This document shows positions 7,265-15,082 of a stretch of DNA of 64,000 bases, piece after piece. The position numbers and the translations under genes are program-made. This DNA is from Planctomycetota bacterium. Lineage in GTDB: Bacteria > Planctomycetota > Phycisphaerae > Phycisphaerales > Zrk34. The stretch's first letter is position 1. Each line of letters begins with the position of its first letter. Location of the stretch: positions 1 through 64,000 of the forward strand of contig WGMD01000014.1 in assembly GCA_016125255.1 (NCBI GenBank). The letters run 5' to 3'. The notes beneath the pieces were generated by a model. That model made no database searches. It was given only the letters and a program-made list of their open reading frames with translations, and was not told the origin of the DNA.

Positions 7265-8491
7265 GGGGCGGCGGCGCATCGACAGGGCGCCCATCAGCGC
7301 CAGACCGGCGGGGAGCGCGGCGGGCATGGGCACGATCAGCGGCACGTTCAACGCGCCCGGCGTGACGATGTCCAGCGTGGTGAACGCGCCGGAATGATCG
7401 GGCGAGCGGCCGACGGAATCGGTCGCGCTGTCGCCGAGGGCGGACTCGTTGATCTGCGGATTGCGCAGCACGGCCAGGAGTCCCGCGTCGTCGGCGTCGT
7501 TGGTGTCGTACACGACCGAGTCGAGCAGGTTCTGCGCGGTGACGGCGGTGCCGTTGGGGAAATCGAAGTCGTTCCCGCCGTAGAGCGCCACGGCATCGGC
7601 GCCGTTCATGAGCAGACCATCGGCGAACACCAGATCGACGCCCGGCACGGCCGCGTTGCCCAAGACGAAGAATCCGTTGGCGTCGGTCGAGAATCCGTCG
7701 AGGTCGAACGCGGCGTAGCTCTGATCATTCGAACCGTTGTAGAGCACAAGCACCATGCCGGCCAGCGAAGTGTTGCCCGCGCCGCCGTCGTAAAGCTCGA
7801 TGAACTCGGCGGTGTCGGCTCCGGGCGTGTCGGAGTCGACTTCGTTGATGACGATGTTCGTCGCGATGTTCAGCGCGCCGGGCGTCGGCGTCGCGAGCGT
7901 GATGAACTCGCCGGAGAAATCCGGGGCGCGGCCGACGGACGAAGTCGCTCCGTTGCCGCCGGCGTCTTCGTTGATCTGCGGATTGTGGAACACCGCCAGC
8001 AGTCCCGCATCGTCCGAGTCGCTCGTGTCGTACACGACCGAATCGAGCAGGTTCGTCCCGGTCGCCGCGGTGCCGTTGGGGAAGTCGGTCCCGTTGCCCG
8101 TGTAGAGCGCGACGGCGTCGGCGCCGTTCTGAAGAAGATTGTTCGAGAACGTCAGCCCGACGCCCGGCACCGCCGCGTTGCCCAGCAGGAAGAACCCGCC
8201 GGCGTTGGTCATGAATCCATCGAGGTCGAACGCGGCGTACGACGTATCCGTCGAACCATTGAAGAAGACGAGCACGAGCCCGTCGAGGGCCGTGTTGCCC
8301 ACGCCTCCGTCGTAGAGTTCGACGAACTCGGCCATGTCCGTCCCGGGCGTGTCGGAGTCCAGTTCATTGATGACGATCGCGGCGTGCGAAGCGGACGTCG
8401 TCGCAAGCGCGAACAGTCCCGCCGCCGCGACATGACGCACGCGCCGCAGAGCGCGGGCGTGACGAAGGAGCGTCGATTGTGATTTCACCAT
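7259..8491 (-). CDS. exported protein with two tandem lamin-tail-like domains
   Basis: 410 residues from the ATG at 8491, which is preceded by GGGAGGT at good spacing. Signal peptide to about 37. Two copies of a ~170-residue unit follow, 39-209 and 213-383. Each starts IVINE.DSDTPG and carries AEF.ELYDGG, SYAAFDLDGF, LGNAAVPGV, NGADAVALY, LLDSVVYDT and AGLLAV..NPQINE. Such IxINE…EF(V/I)EL openings are typical of lamin-tail (LTD) domains, immunoglobulin-like modules common in extracellular bacterial proteins. The tail VPMPAALPAGLALMGAL then MRRR is a VPxPAALP-type sorting signal. Likely surface-attached; ligand unknown. Confidence 0.75.
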   Translation of the reverse strand: MVKSQSTLLRHARALRRVRHVAAAGLFALATTSASHAAIVINELDSDTPGTDMAEFVELYDGGVGNTALDGLVLVFFNGSTDTSYAAFDLDGFMTNAGGFFLLGNAAVPGVGLTFSNNLLQNGADAVALYTGNGTDFPNGTAATGTNLLDSVVYDTSDSDDAGLLAVFHNPQINEDAGGNGATSSVGRAPDFSGEFITLATPTPGALNIATNIVINEVDSDTPGADTAEFIELYDGGAGNTSLAGMVLVLYNGSNDQSYAAFDLDGFSTDANGFFVLGNAAVPGVDLVFADGLLMNGADAVALYGGNDFDFPNGTAVTAQNLLDSVVYDTNDADDAGLLAVLRNPQINESALGDSATDSVGRSPDHSGAFTTLDIVTPGALNVPLIVPMPAALPAGLALMGALSMRRRPV

Positions 8492-8788
8492 TGAGATAGA
8501 CCTCCCGGCCGCGGCGCTCAAGGCGCAGCGACCCATCATGCGTCGTCGATCGGACCCGCGTCATCGCGCGACACCGCCGACCGAAAGAACTGCCAATGGC
8601 ACAAAGATTCGCGCCCCGCCTCGGCGCGCGAGTCATCCAACGACATTGCCGATGCAATCACCGTGCCACCGGCGTTTTTCGCCGCGCAGCCCCGATCGCT
8701 CCGCGCGTTGTACCGATTCGGCCGCGCCGTTTCCGCCCGCGCTGGCCGTTTTCGTGCTACATTGACCGCACGCCTTCGGAGCCGATCG

Positions 8789-9544
8789 ATGGAACTGGCG
8801 CTGACGCTTTCCGCCGCACTACTGCCGAGTCTGGCGCTGCTGCTGCATTTTTATCTGCGCGATCGCAACCGCGAGCCGGCGAAGGTGGTCCGCACCACGT
8901 TCATCCTCGGCGTGCTCATCACGATCCCCGCGGGCCTGCTGGGCGCGCCGATTCTCATGTCGCTTCAGTTGCCGCCCGAGCCCTGGGCCGCCGGGCTCAT
9001 CGTGGCGTTCGCCGCGGCGGGCATTCCCGAAGAGTGCTTCAAATTCCTGGTCCTGCGCGGCTACGCGGCGCGCAAAGCGGCGTTCGACGAGCCGATGGAC
9101 GGAATCGTCTACGGCGTGGCGGCCTCGCTGGGTTTCGCCGCCCTCGAAAATGTGTTGTATGTGCTGCAAGGCGGATGGGCCGTCGCCATCACCCGCGCGT
9201 TCACAGCCGTCCCCGCTCACGCCTGCTTCGGCGCCATCATGGGCTACTTCGTCGGACGAAGCCGCATCAACAAAATCGGCTCCTCGCTCATCGGCCTCGT
9301 CGCCGCCATCCTCGCGCACGGACTCTACGACTGGCCCCTCATCACGCTCGCCATCCACAACGGCGTCGACCCCACCGACGTCGACACGCCGACCGCGACC
9401 CATGTGGGCATTCTCTACGGCCTGTCCACCGCCGTGCTGATCTTCTGCGCCCTGTGGGTCCACAAACTCGTCGTCCGCCTCCGCGCCGAACAACTCGCGG
9501 CGATCGAAGCCGTCGCGCGGGACGAGGCGCCGCATCGGGCGTGA
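8789..9544 (+). CDS. PrsW-family intramembrane metalloprotease
   Basis: 251 residues with about seven membrane segments. It carries the motifs of the PrsW/CPBP-like group: IPEECFKF (E81, E82, K85), DEPMDGIVYG (100-109), H144 in VPAHACFGAIMGY and H177 in AHGLYDW, the presumed metal and catalytic residues. In Bacillus PrsW clips the anti-sigma factor RsiW; the target here is unknown and no anti-sigma factor is nearby. Start placed at 8789 because the membrane domain begins there and a GGAG lies 8 nt upstream; TACATT at 8758-8763 may be its -10 box. Confidence 0.8.
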   Translation: MELALTLSAALLPSLALLLHFYLRDRNREPAKVVRTTFILGVLITIPAGLLGAPILMSLQLPPEPWAAGLIVAFAAAGIPEECFKFLVLRGYAARKAAFDEPMDGIVYGVAASLGFAALENVLYVLQGGWAVAITRAFTAVPAHACFGAIMGYFVGRSRINKIGSSLIGLVAAILAHGLYDWPLITLAIHNGVDPTDVDTPTATHVGILYGLSTAVLIFCALWVHKLVVRLRAEQLAAIEAVARDEAPHRA

Positions 9545-9672
9545 GCATGTTTATCGGGCTCATCGCTCGCCGCTTCAATCGTCAAATTCCTCATGCCCCG
9601 CTTAACCGGCATCGTCGTTCGGCCGATGAAATGGGCGGTTAACGTCGTTCATTGGTTCAGAGGGATGAATTG

Positions 9673-10110
9673 ATGGTGTCACGGAATGGCGAATTGGGGC
9701 CGCGCGAGTGCGGTGCGTGCAATGTCTGTTGCACGGCGATGCACGTCCGCCCGCTCAACAAGCCGGCGGGTCAGCGGTGCGAGCATCAGACGCCCGCCGG
9801 ATGCGGCAACTACGAGAACCGCCCGCCAGTCTGCCGCGAGTGGCACTGCATGTGGGTCCGCGATCCGCGGAAGGTGTTCACCGATGAGCAGCGCCCTGAC
9901 AAACTCGGCGTCTTCTTCACCGCGTCCCTGCCCGACCCCGCCACCGGCAAACAGACCATCCACGTCCACGAACTCGCCCCTGAAGCCGCGAACCGGCCCG
10001 ACGCCGCGGCGGCGATCGGCTTTCTCCGCCAGTTCGCGCCCGTGTCGATCGTCCCCGCGAAAACAAATATGCTCACCCCGCTGACCCTCGCCGGCAAAGC
10101 CGTCGCGTAA
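9673..10110 (+). CDS. YkgJ-like cysteine-cluster protein
   Basis: 145 residues. N-terminal cysteine cluster: C13-x2-C16-x2-C19-C20, then C36, C44, C54 and C59 within RPPVCREWHCMW. This spacing is that of the YkgJ / zinc- or iron-chelating CxxCxxCC family, thought to bind a metal ion or Fe-S cluster; exact roles are mostly unknown. ATG 9673 is chosen because AGAGGG lies about 8 nt upstream. The gene converges with the FAD oxidoreductase across a palindrome pair. Confidence 0.75.
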   Translation: MVSRNGELGPRECGACNVCCTAMHVRPLNKPAGQRCEHQTPAGCGNYENRPPVCREWHCMWVRDPRKVFTDEQRPDKLGVFFTASLPDPATGKQTIHVHELAPEAANRPDAAAAIGFLRQFAPVSIVPAKTNMLTPLTLAGKAVA

Positions 10111-10124
10111 CCCCCGGAATCACC

Positions 10125-10203
10125 CCCCGATTAGCGACGCCGCTCGCGGCGGGGTATTTCCTTTAAGTAGAAAGCCCGCCGCGAGCGGCGTCGCTAAACG
10201 GGG
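10125..10203. repeat. inverted pair of family A palindromes between convergent genes
   Basis: Left arm 10125-10154 and right arm 10174-10203 are reverse complements at 28 of 30 positions; each arm is itself palindromic (GCGACGCCGCTCGCGGCG). A 19-bp spacer separates them. The right copy supplies the TAG stop codon (10194-10196) of the FAD oxidoreductase. Its position between convergent genes suits a bidirectional transcription block. Confidence 0.75.
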
Positions 10204-11432
10204 AATGCGGACGATTTCGCCAGATGGCAACCGGCCGCGTGTCCGGTCGCCCACGCCCATTGAAAATTGAAGCCGCCGATGCGGCCTTCGACGTCGAGGA
10301 TTTCGCCGACGAGTTGGAGGCCGTCGACGATGCGGCTCTGCATGGTGCGGTGATCGACTTCGGACATGGGAATGCCGCCGGCGGTGACTTCGGCGTAGTT
10401 CCATCCGCGGTCGCGCTCGATGGGGAGCGTCAGGCCGGTCAGCGCATGCGTGAGCAAGCGGCGGCGTTCGCGCGTGATCTGGCCGCAGCGCTCGGCGGGG
10501 TCGATGCCGACGTGACGACACAAGACTTCGACGACCCGGCGCGGAAGATTCGCGGCGAGCGCCGAACCGATCGCGCTCGTCGGGGGGCGGGCGGCGAGAA
10601 ACGCGTCGATGTCCTCGAACGATTTGCCGGCGGCGAAGCTGCATCGCACTTCCGCGCCGGCGCCCTCGGCATTCGCGATGACCCATGCGCGGCTCGCATC
10701 CATGACAACCGGCCCGCTCACGCCGAAGTGCGTCCACAACAGACTCCCCCGCCGCTTCTCGATCCGTTTGCCCCCGGCGTAGACGGACAGCTCCACCTCG
10801 TGCGCGATGCCGGAGAGTTCAGCGTGGAAGAACCCGTCCGCGAGCATCAATGGGACGAGCGCCGGATACGTCGGCGTGACGGTGTGCCCGAGCCGCTGCA
10901 CGATCAGCCAGCCGAGCCCGTTGCTGCCGGTCTTGGGCAGGGACTTGCCGCCGGTCGCCATCACGAGGCGCGAGGCACGCATCCCCCCGCGCGCGGTTTC
11001 AAGCTCGAACGTGTCGGCCTTGCGCACATCCGTCACGCGCGTGTCGCACATCATCGTGACGCCCAGTTCGTCGCATCGGCGGGTCAGCGCGTCGAGCACG
11101 GTATGGGCGTCATCGGTGGTGGGAAACAGCTTGCCGGTGTCTTCGCGTTTGAGCGTGACGCCCAGCGAGGCGAACCATTCGACGGCGGCGTGTTCATCGA
11201 AGGCGCGGAGGACGTTGCGGACGACGGGTTGCGGGCCGTGGTAGTCGGCGGGGGTGACAATTTCGTGCGTCACATTGCATCGCCCGCCGCCGGAGACGAG
11301 GATTTTCGCGCCGAGTTTTTTCGCGCCGTCGAGAATGACGATGTTCTTCGCGCCGGATTGCGCCGCGAAGATGGCGGTCGCAAGCCCGGCGGCTCCTCCG
11401 CCGACGATGGCGATGTTGATCGGGTCGTTCAT
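10194..11432 (-). CDS. BaiN/HI0933-family FAD-dependent oxidoreductase
   Basis: 412 residues. The N-terminal dinucleotide-binding fold is IAIVGGGAAGLATAIFAA (8-25), followed by the family marker SGGGRCNVTHE, the aligned LMVLADG…GIAHEVEL middle domain, and the C-terminal VTAGGIPMSEVD…GEILDVEGRIGGFNFQWAW that closes the FAD site. This is the flavoprotein group that contains YhiN, HI0933 and BaiN. Members reduce diverse substrates; the substrate here cannot be read from sequence. The last two residues (Pro-Val) and stop codon are provided by a palindromic repeat. An inverted repeat starts 6 bp upstream of the ATG. Confidence 0.85.
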   Translation of the reverse strand: MNDPINIAIVGGGAAGLATAIFAAQSGAKNIVILDGAKKLGAKILVSGGGRCNVTHEIVTPADYHGPQPVVRNVLRAFDEHAAVEWFASLGVTLKREDTGKLFPTTDDAHTVLDALTRRCDELGVTMMCDTRVTDVRKADTFELETARGGMRASRLVMATGGKSLPKTGSNGLGWLIVQRLGHTVTPTYPALVPLMLADGFFHAELSGIAHEVELSVYAGGKRIEKRRGSLLWTHFGVSGPVVMDASRAWVIANAEGAGAEVRCSFAAGKSFEDIDAFLAARPPTSAIGSALAANLPRRVVEVLCRHVGIDPAERCGQITRERRRLLTHALTGLTLPIERDRGWNYAEVTAGGIPMSEVDHRTMQSRIVDGLQLVGEILDVEGRIGGFNFQWAWATGHAAGCHLAKSSAFPV

Positions 11433-11437
11433 GATTG

Positions 11438-11524
11438 AACCACCAAGGCACCAAGGGCACCAAGGAGAATGTTCGATGAAACATGCAAGGTGAATTCCTT
11501 GGTGTTCTTGGTGTCTTGGTGGTT
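11438..11524. repeat. inverted repeat of CACCAAGG units
   Basis: Arms 11438-11467 and 11495-11524 are reverse complements at about 26 of 30 bases, separated by 27 bp. Each arm is made of three degenerate 9-bp units (CACCAAGGN). The right arm contains the TAA stop codon of the upstream minus-strand gene and the left arm abuts the start of the oxidoreductase gene. Confidence 0.8.
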
Positions 11525-12188
11525 AAACCGGTTTTTCATCGGTGATGGGGAAGTAATTCTGGGCGATGTCGGCGGCGATGCGGATCATGGGGGGGCCTTC
11601 GCTGAAGCTGGTCCAGAGAAGTTCGGCCCGGTCGAGGACGGACAGGGCGGGGCCGTGGCGGAGATGGTCGATGAGGGGGACCCATGCGTGGAGCATGCCC
11701 AGTTCGTCGAACGCGGCGGCGGCCTGTCCGAGCGTGAAGCGGTCATCGGTGATGCGGCCGGCCCAGGACTTTGCGGCGGCGGCGGTCAGTGCGGGGGCGG
11801 CGAGGAGAATCTGCGAGACGATCGCCCGCAGGGGATCGGCATCGCTCATGTGCCGGGCGGCCAGATAGTTTTGCATGCGCAGCGCGCTGACCGATCCGTC
11901 GGGGCCTTCCATGTAGTACGTCCGTGCGGCGGCGCGGAGGCGCGATGCGATGAAGATGCGGCGAAGCGCTTCGAGCGCGAGCAGGCCGGTGAGCCCCAGC
12001 GCGACGGCGTGGACGCGGAGCATGGCGATGTCCTTGTTCTTGAGTTTCATCGCCGCAAGGACGAGGACGAAGACGACGCCGTAGGTCGCCAGCCATGCGA
12101 CGAGCGCTCCGCCGGCGTAAGCGAGCGTCGACGCGGTCATGCGGGCGTTGTGCAGGCGGATGTGGCGATAGAAGTCGAAGGTGTTCAT
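11523..12188 (-). CDS. membrane protein of unknown function
   Basis: 221 residues. Two strongly hydrophobic segments lie at about 20-46 (TLAYAGGALVAWLATYGVVF) and 61-77 (VHAVALGLTGLLALEAL), then a basic stretch and a ~140-residue soluble, helix-rich domain. I recognise no family. TATAAT (12202-12197) ends 8 nt before the ATG and no Shine-Dalgarno sequence is visible, which suggests a leaderless or nearly leaderless mRNA. The gene sits between an SDR and the FAD oxidoreductase but seems to have its own promoter. Confidence 0.6.
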   Translation of the reverse strand: MNTFDFYRHIRLHNARMTASTLAYAGGALVAWLATYGVVFVLVLAAMKLKNKDIAMLRVHAVALGLTGLLALEALRRIFIASRLRAAARTYYMEGPDGSVSALRMQNYLAARHMSDADPLRAIVSQILLAAPALTAAAAKSWAGRITDDRFTLGQAAAAFDELGMLHAWVPLIDHLRHGPALSVLDRAELLWTSFSEGPPMIRIAADIAQNYFPITDEKPV

Positions 12189-12196
12189 CGGCGATG

Positions 12197-12202
12197 ATTA
12201 TA
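12197..12202 (-). promoter_or_regulatory. -10 box (TATAAT) 8 nt before an ATG
   Basis: Perfect TATAAT on the minus strand, 8 nt upstream of the ATG at 12188, placing the expected transcription start at or next to the start codon. No clear -35 box was found at 16-18 bp. Confidence 0.5.
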
Positions 12203-12213
12203 TGATCGACCGA

Positions 12214-13038
12214 TCAATCTCCGATTCGTTTGCGGTACTTCCGCGCCTGCATGCGGAAGCAGAGGCGCATGAACGGCGGGCAGGCGAGCCAGAGTTGGGT
12301 GAGCAATCGGCCGGCGAAACTGGTCCAGAGTTCGGGGCGGGGGCGGCGGAGGGTGCGGATGACTTTTTTCGCCACAGTTCGGGCGGATTGCATGAAGCCC
12401 TCGGGCGTGTTGCCGGCGATGCCGTCGCGCCGACCGGACACATCGGCGACACGGTCGAAGAATTCGGTCTTCGTGCCGGAGGGGTAGACGCCGGTGACGA
12501 AGATATGATCGGGTTCGAGTTCGAGTTGGAGGGCTTGAATGGCGGCGCGCTGGGCGGCTTTGGTGGCGCAGTACGTGGCGTAGTACGGCAGGCCGACGTG
12601 CGAGAGGATGGAGCCGGTGATGAGGATGTGTCCGCGTTGTTGTTGTTTCATGACGGCGGCGGCGGCGCGAACGCAGTGCAGGGCGCCGAAGTAATTGACT
12701 TGCCACATGCGATCTTCGGTCGCCCGGTCCATCTCGATGAGCGGGCCGAAGTATCCGAACCCGGCGTTGGCGAACAGGACGTCGAGCTGACCGAAGTGTT
12801 CGAGCGTCTGACGGACGAGTCGGTCGGCATCTTCGCGATCGGCGACATCGGTTTCGACCACGAGCGCTTCGCCCCCCGCTTCGCGCACCCGCGCGGCGAC
12901 TTGGTCAAGCTTGTCCTTGCGGCGGGCGGCGAGGACGACGCGCATGCCGGACCGGCCCGCTTCGATCGCCGTCGCGGCGCCGATGCCGGCGGAAGCGCCG
13001 GTGATGATGATGACTTTTCCCGTCAAATCAATCGCCAT
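12214..13038 (-). CDS. short-chain dehydrogenase/reductase (SDR)
   Basis: 274 residues of classical SDR type: cofactor motif TGASAGIG near residue 13, the NAG motif in LFANAGFGYFGP, the catalytic Ser in LITGSILSHV and YxxxK in YATYCATKAA. Such enzymes oxidise or reduce hydroxyl/keto groups with NAD(P)(H); the cofactor-side residues ARRKD suggest NADPH preference (inference). The start at 13038 is preferred over 13044 because AAGAAAG is at better spacing. The gene overlaps the end of the M48 protease gene by 11 nt, so the two are translated as one operon. Confidence 0.8.
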   Translation of the reverse strand: MAIDLTGKVIIITGASAGIGAATAIEAGRSGMRVVLAARRKDKLDQVAARVREAGGEALVVETDVADREDADRLVRQTLEHFGQLDVLFANAGFGYFGPLIEMDRATEDRMWQVNYFGALHCVRAAAAVMKQQQRGHILITGSILSHVGLPYYATYCATKAAQRAAIQALQLELEPDHIFVTGVYPSGTKTEFFDRVADVSGRRDGIAGNTPEGFMQSARTVAKKVIRTLRRPRPELWTSFAGRLLTQLWLACPPFMRLCFRMQARKYRKRIGD

Positions 13039-13777
13039 CGTCATCCGCTTTCTTCGCCAGATAATGCTCGAGCGCGGCGATGCGTTTTTTGAGCGGCGGG
13101 TGCGTGGCGAAGTATTCCCACAGCGGCGGGGCCTCGGGGGCATCGCTCCACTTCGCCAGCGCGGCGAGCATGGTCATCGCGGCCCGCGGATCGAAGCCCG
13201 CCGCCTGCGCGAGTCGGGCGCCGAACTGGTCGGCGACGAACTCGCGGTCCTGCGAGTAGGCGCTTTGCATGAGCTGAGCGCCGGTGGATTTGAACCATTG
13301 ACCGGCGGCCCCCGCGGCGGGCACCGCGCGAATGGCGGCACGAATCGCGGCGTCGGTGGTGGCGCGTTCGCTGGGGTGCTGCTTGATGACGTGGCCCATT
13401 TCGTGACCGATCACGAAGGCGAGTTGATCGCGGTCGCGGTTCAGGCCGTCGATGAGGGCGCGGGTGATGAAGATGAATCCACCGGGGAGGGCGAAGGCGT
13501 TGGGCTGACCGCGGGCGGCGATGGTCAGGTCGAATTGAATCTTCCTGTTTTTCACGACGGCGGCGAGTGCGTCGCCGATGGCGCTGATCATGGCGCGCCG
13601 GTCGGGGTCGTCCTCGACGCCCATTTCGCGTTTCATCACGGCGGCGAGGTCGCGTCCGACGCCGCGCTCGGCTTCACGGATGTCGTTCTCGTCGCCGGTG
13701 AACGATTGCCAGAGCCATTTGCCTTTGCGCACGCCCGGTCCGGCGGCTTTGCCGAGGTTGTAAAAAAAGCCCGCCAT
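13028..13777 (-). CDS. M48-family zinc metalloprotease
   Basis: 249 residues. Zinc motif HEMGH at 125-129 in FVIGHEMGHVIKQH, the downstream third-ligand region EFVADQFGARLAQAAGF, and the C-terminal HPPLKKRIAAL. This is the HtpX/BepA/Oma1-like M48 fold, which cleaves misfolded or membrane-associated proteins; it lacks the long membrane segments of HtpX, so it is probably soluble or peripheral. NAFALPGGFIFITRALID is the typical substrate-cleft strand. The start codon lies within the 3' arm of a hairpin terminator, and the first codons (MAGFF) are encoded by that arm and its T-tract. A -10 box (TACAAT) ends 6 nt before the ATG. Confidence 0.85.
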   Translation of the reverse strand: MAGFFYNLGKAAGPGVRKGKWLWQSFTGDENDIREAERGVGRDLAAVMKREMGVEDDPDRRAMISAIGDALAAVVKNRKIQFDLTIAARGQPNAFALPGGFIFITRALIDGLNRDRDQLAFVIGHEMGHVIKQHPSERATTDAAIRAAIRAVPAAGAAGQWFKSTGAQLMQSAYSQDREFVADQFGARLAQAAGFDPRAAMTMLAALAKWSDAPEAPPLWEYFATHPPLKKRIAALEHYLAKKADDDGD

Positions 13778-13800
13778 GCGTGCATTGTACGCATGGCGGG
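13762..13800 (-). terminator. intrinsic terminator overlapping the next gene's start codon
   Basis: On the minus strand: stem CCCGCCATGCGT / ACGCATGGCGGG (12 bp, perfect), loop ACAATGC, then C and seven T's. It lies 45 nt after the stop codon of the NHL-type gene. The ATG (13775-13777) and codons 2-5 of the M48 protease gene are part of the 3' arm and T-tract. Confidence 0.85.
13784..13789 (-). promoter_or_regulatory. -10 box (TACAAT) inside a terminator stem-loop
   Basis: TACAAT on the minus strand begins at the last 5'-arm base pair and fills most of the terminator loop. It ends 6 nt before the ATG of the M48 protease, the spacing expected for transcription starting at the A of ATG. Confidence 0.5.
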
Positions 13801-13845
13801 TGAGGTCGATGGCTGATCAGGCCGCAAGCGGCCCCGCGAAACGGA

Positions 13846-14922
13846 TCAGGCGAGTTTGCGGAGGAAGGTGACGCGGCCGGTGTTGACCCATTCGGTGACG
13901 ATGATGTTGCCATTGTGATCGAAGCAGGCGTCGTGGGGATGGACGAAGCGTCCGGGGACCCACTTGTCGCGCTGGCCGCGCATCCTGAAGCCGGCGAGGG
14001 CCTGCGCTTTCCATGCGTCAAAGTCGCCCTGTCCGCCCAGGTGGGTGATGACCTTGTTGTCCTTGTCGAGGAGGGTCACGCGGCAGTGCAGGTCGGGCAC
14101 GAGCATGACGTCGCCGCGGATGTCGATGTCGGCGGGGAAGAGGAAGCCGCCCTGCGTGCGCAGGTGCTTGCCGTCCATGTCGAACCATTGGAGCCGCGCA
14201 TTGGCGCGGTCGCAGACGACGAGTTTGGGCGTGCCGTCGCGGTCGTCGAGCCAGTGTCCATGGGGCGTCTTGAACTGTCCGTCAGCCGAGCCGGTCCCGC
14301 CGAGCGTGCGGATGTACTTGCCGTCCTTGTCGTACTGGTGAATGTAGTTGGAGCCGTACCCGTCGCCGAGGAAGTACCCGCCGTCGGGGCTGAAGCTGGT
14401 GTTGGTCGGACGGTAGGCGGCGTTGCCGGGATACTTGCCGCTGTCGGTATTGATGTCGGCGCGGGTTTTGTTCCAGACGACTTCGCCCTTGAGGTTGATC
14501 TTGGTGTAGGGGAGGGACGGTTCGCTGGGGGCGAGGTAGAGGAATTCTTCGCCGTTTTCTTCGCGGATGTCGATGCCGTGTCCCCCGCCGTGCTTGGACA
14601 CCATGTCGAAGTCGCCCATGGATTTGACGAACTTGGCGTCGGCGTCGAAGACGAAGATGGATCCGGGGGCGCCGTAGTGCGTGATGTAGATGAATCCGTT
14701 CTTGTCGATGGTCACGCCATGCGACGCATTGCCGTAGTGCGCCCCGTCGGGCAGGTTGGCCATGCCCCAGTCGTGCGTGGCTTCATACTGGAAATCGCCT
14801 TCGCCGAGGATGGGCTTTTGCGTGTCGACCTTGTCGGCCCGGAGGATGGCGGGCGCGGCGAAGGCGGCGGCGGTCAGCGCGGTGGATTGGATAAACGTGC
14901 GACGCGAAGGATGCTCGGACAT
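13846..14922 (-). CDS. Tat-exported NHL-repeat/propeller protein
   Basis: 358 residues. The N-terminus SRRTFIQSTALTAAAFAAPA is a twin-arginine signal, so the protein is exported folded, often with a cofactor. The rest is a set of blades with motifs such as GVTIDKNGFIYITHYG, SFSPDGGYFLGDGYGSNYI and HPHDACFDHNGNIIVTEW, as in NHL-type six-bladed propellers and the propeller of peptidylglycine monooxygenase-like lyases. His residues in HGHW, DLHC and HPHD could bind metal (inference). GGAGG lies 8 nt before the ATG. The gene ends in front of a strong terminator. Confidence 0.75.
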   Translation of the reverse strand: MSEHPSRRTFIQSTALTAAAFAAPAILRADKVDTQKPILGEGDFQYEATHDWGMANLPDGAHYGNASHGVTIDKNGFIYITHYGAPGSIFVFDADAKFVKSMGDFDMVSKHGGGHGIDIREENGEEFLYLAPSEPSLPYTKINLKGEVVWNKTRADINTDSGKYPGNAAYRPTNTSFSPDGGYFLGDGYGSNYIHQYDKDGKYIRTLGGTGSADGQFKTPHGHWLDDRDGTPKLVVCDRANARLQWFDMDGKHLRTQGGFLFPADIDIRGDVMLVPDLHCRVTLLDKDNKVITHLGGQGDFDAWKAQALAGFRMRGQRDKWVPGRFVHPHDACFDHNGNIIVTEWVNTGRVTFLRKLA

Positions 14923-15009
14923 GCGGTTGCCTCCATCGGAGAGGTTGAGTTGTCGTCTGGCGGTAAGGGACAGTTTAGCGAAGTCGCTGGGCCGGGGCCA
15001 ACATGATTC

Positions 15010-15038
15010 TTGCCGCCGCGGCGCACAAACATTAAAAT
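15010..15038 (+). promoter_or_regulatory. promoter of the PilT-like ATPase gene
   Basis: TTGCCG (15010-15015), 17-bp spacer, TAAAAT (15033-15038). It lies in the gap between divergent genes and would start transcription near 15045, about 38 nt upstream of the proposed TTG start. Confidence 0.55.
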
Positions 15039-15082
15039 ACGCAGCCAGCAGGCACGCAGTTCTTCTTACGCTGGAATCGCCA

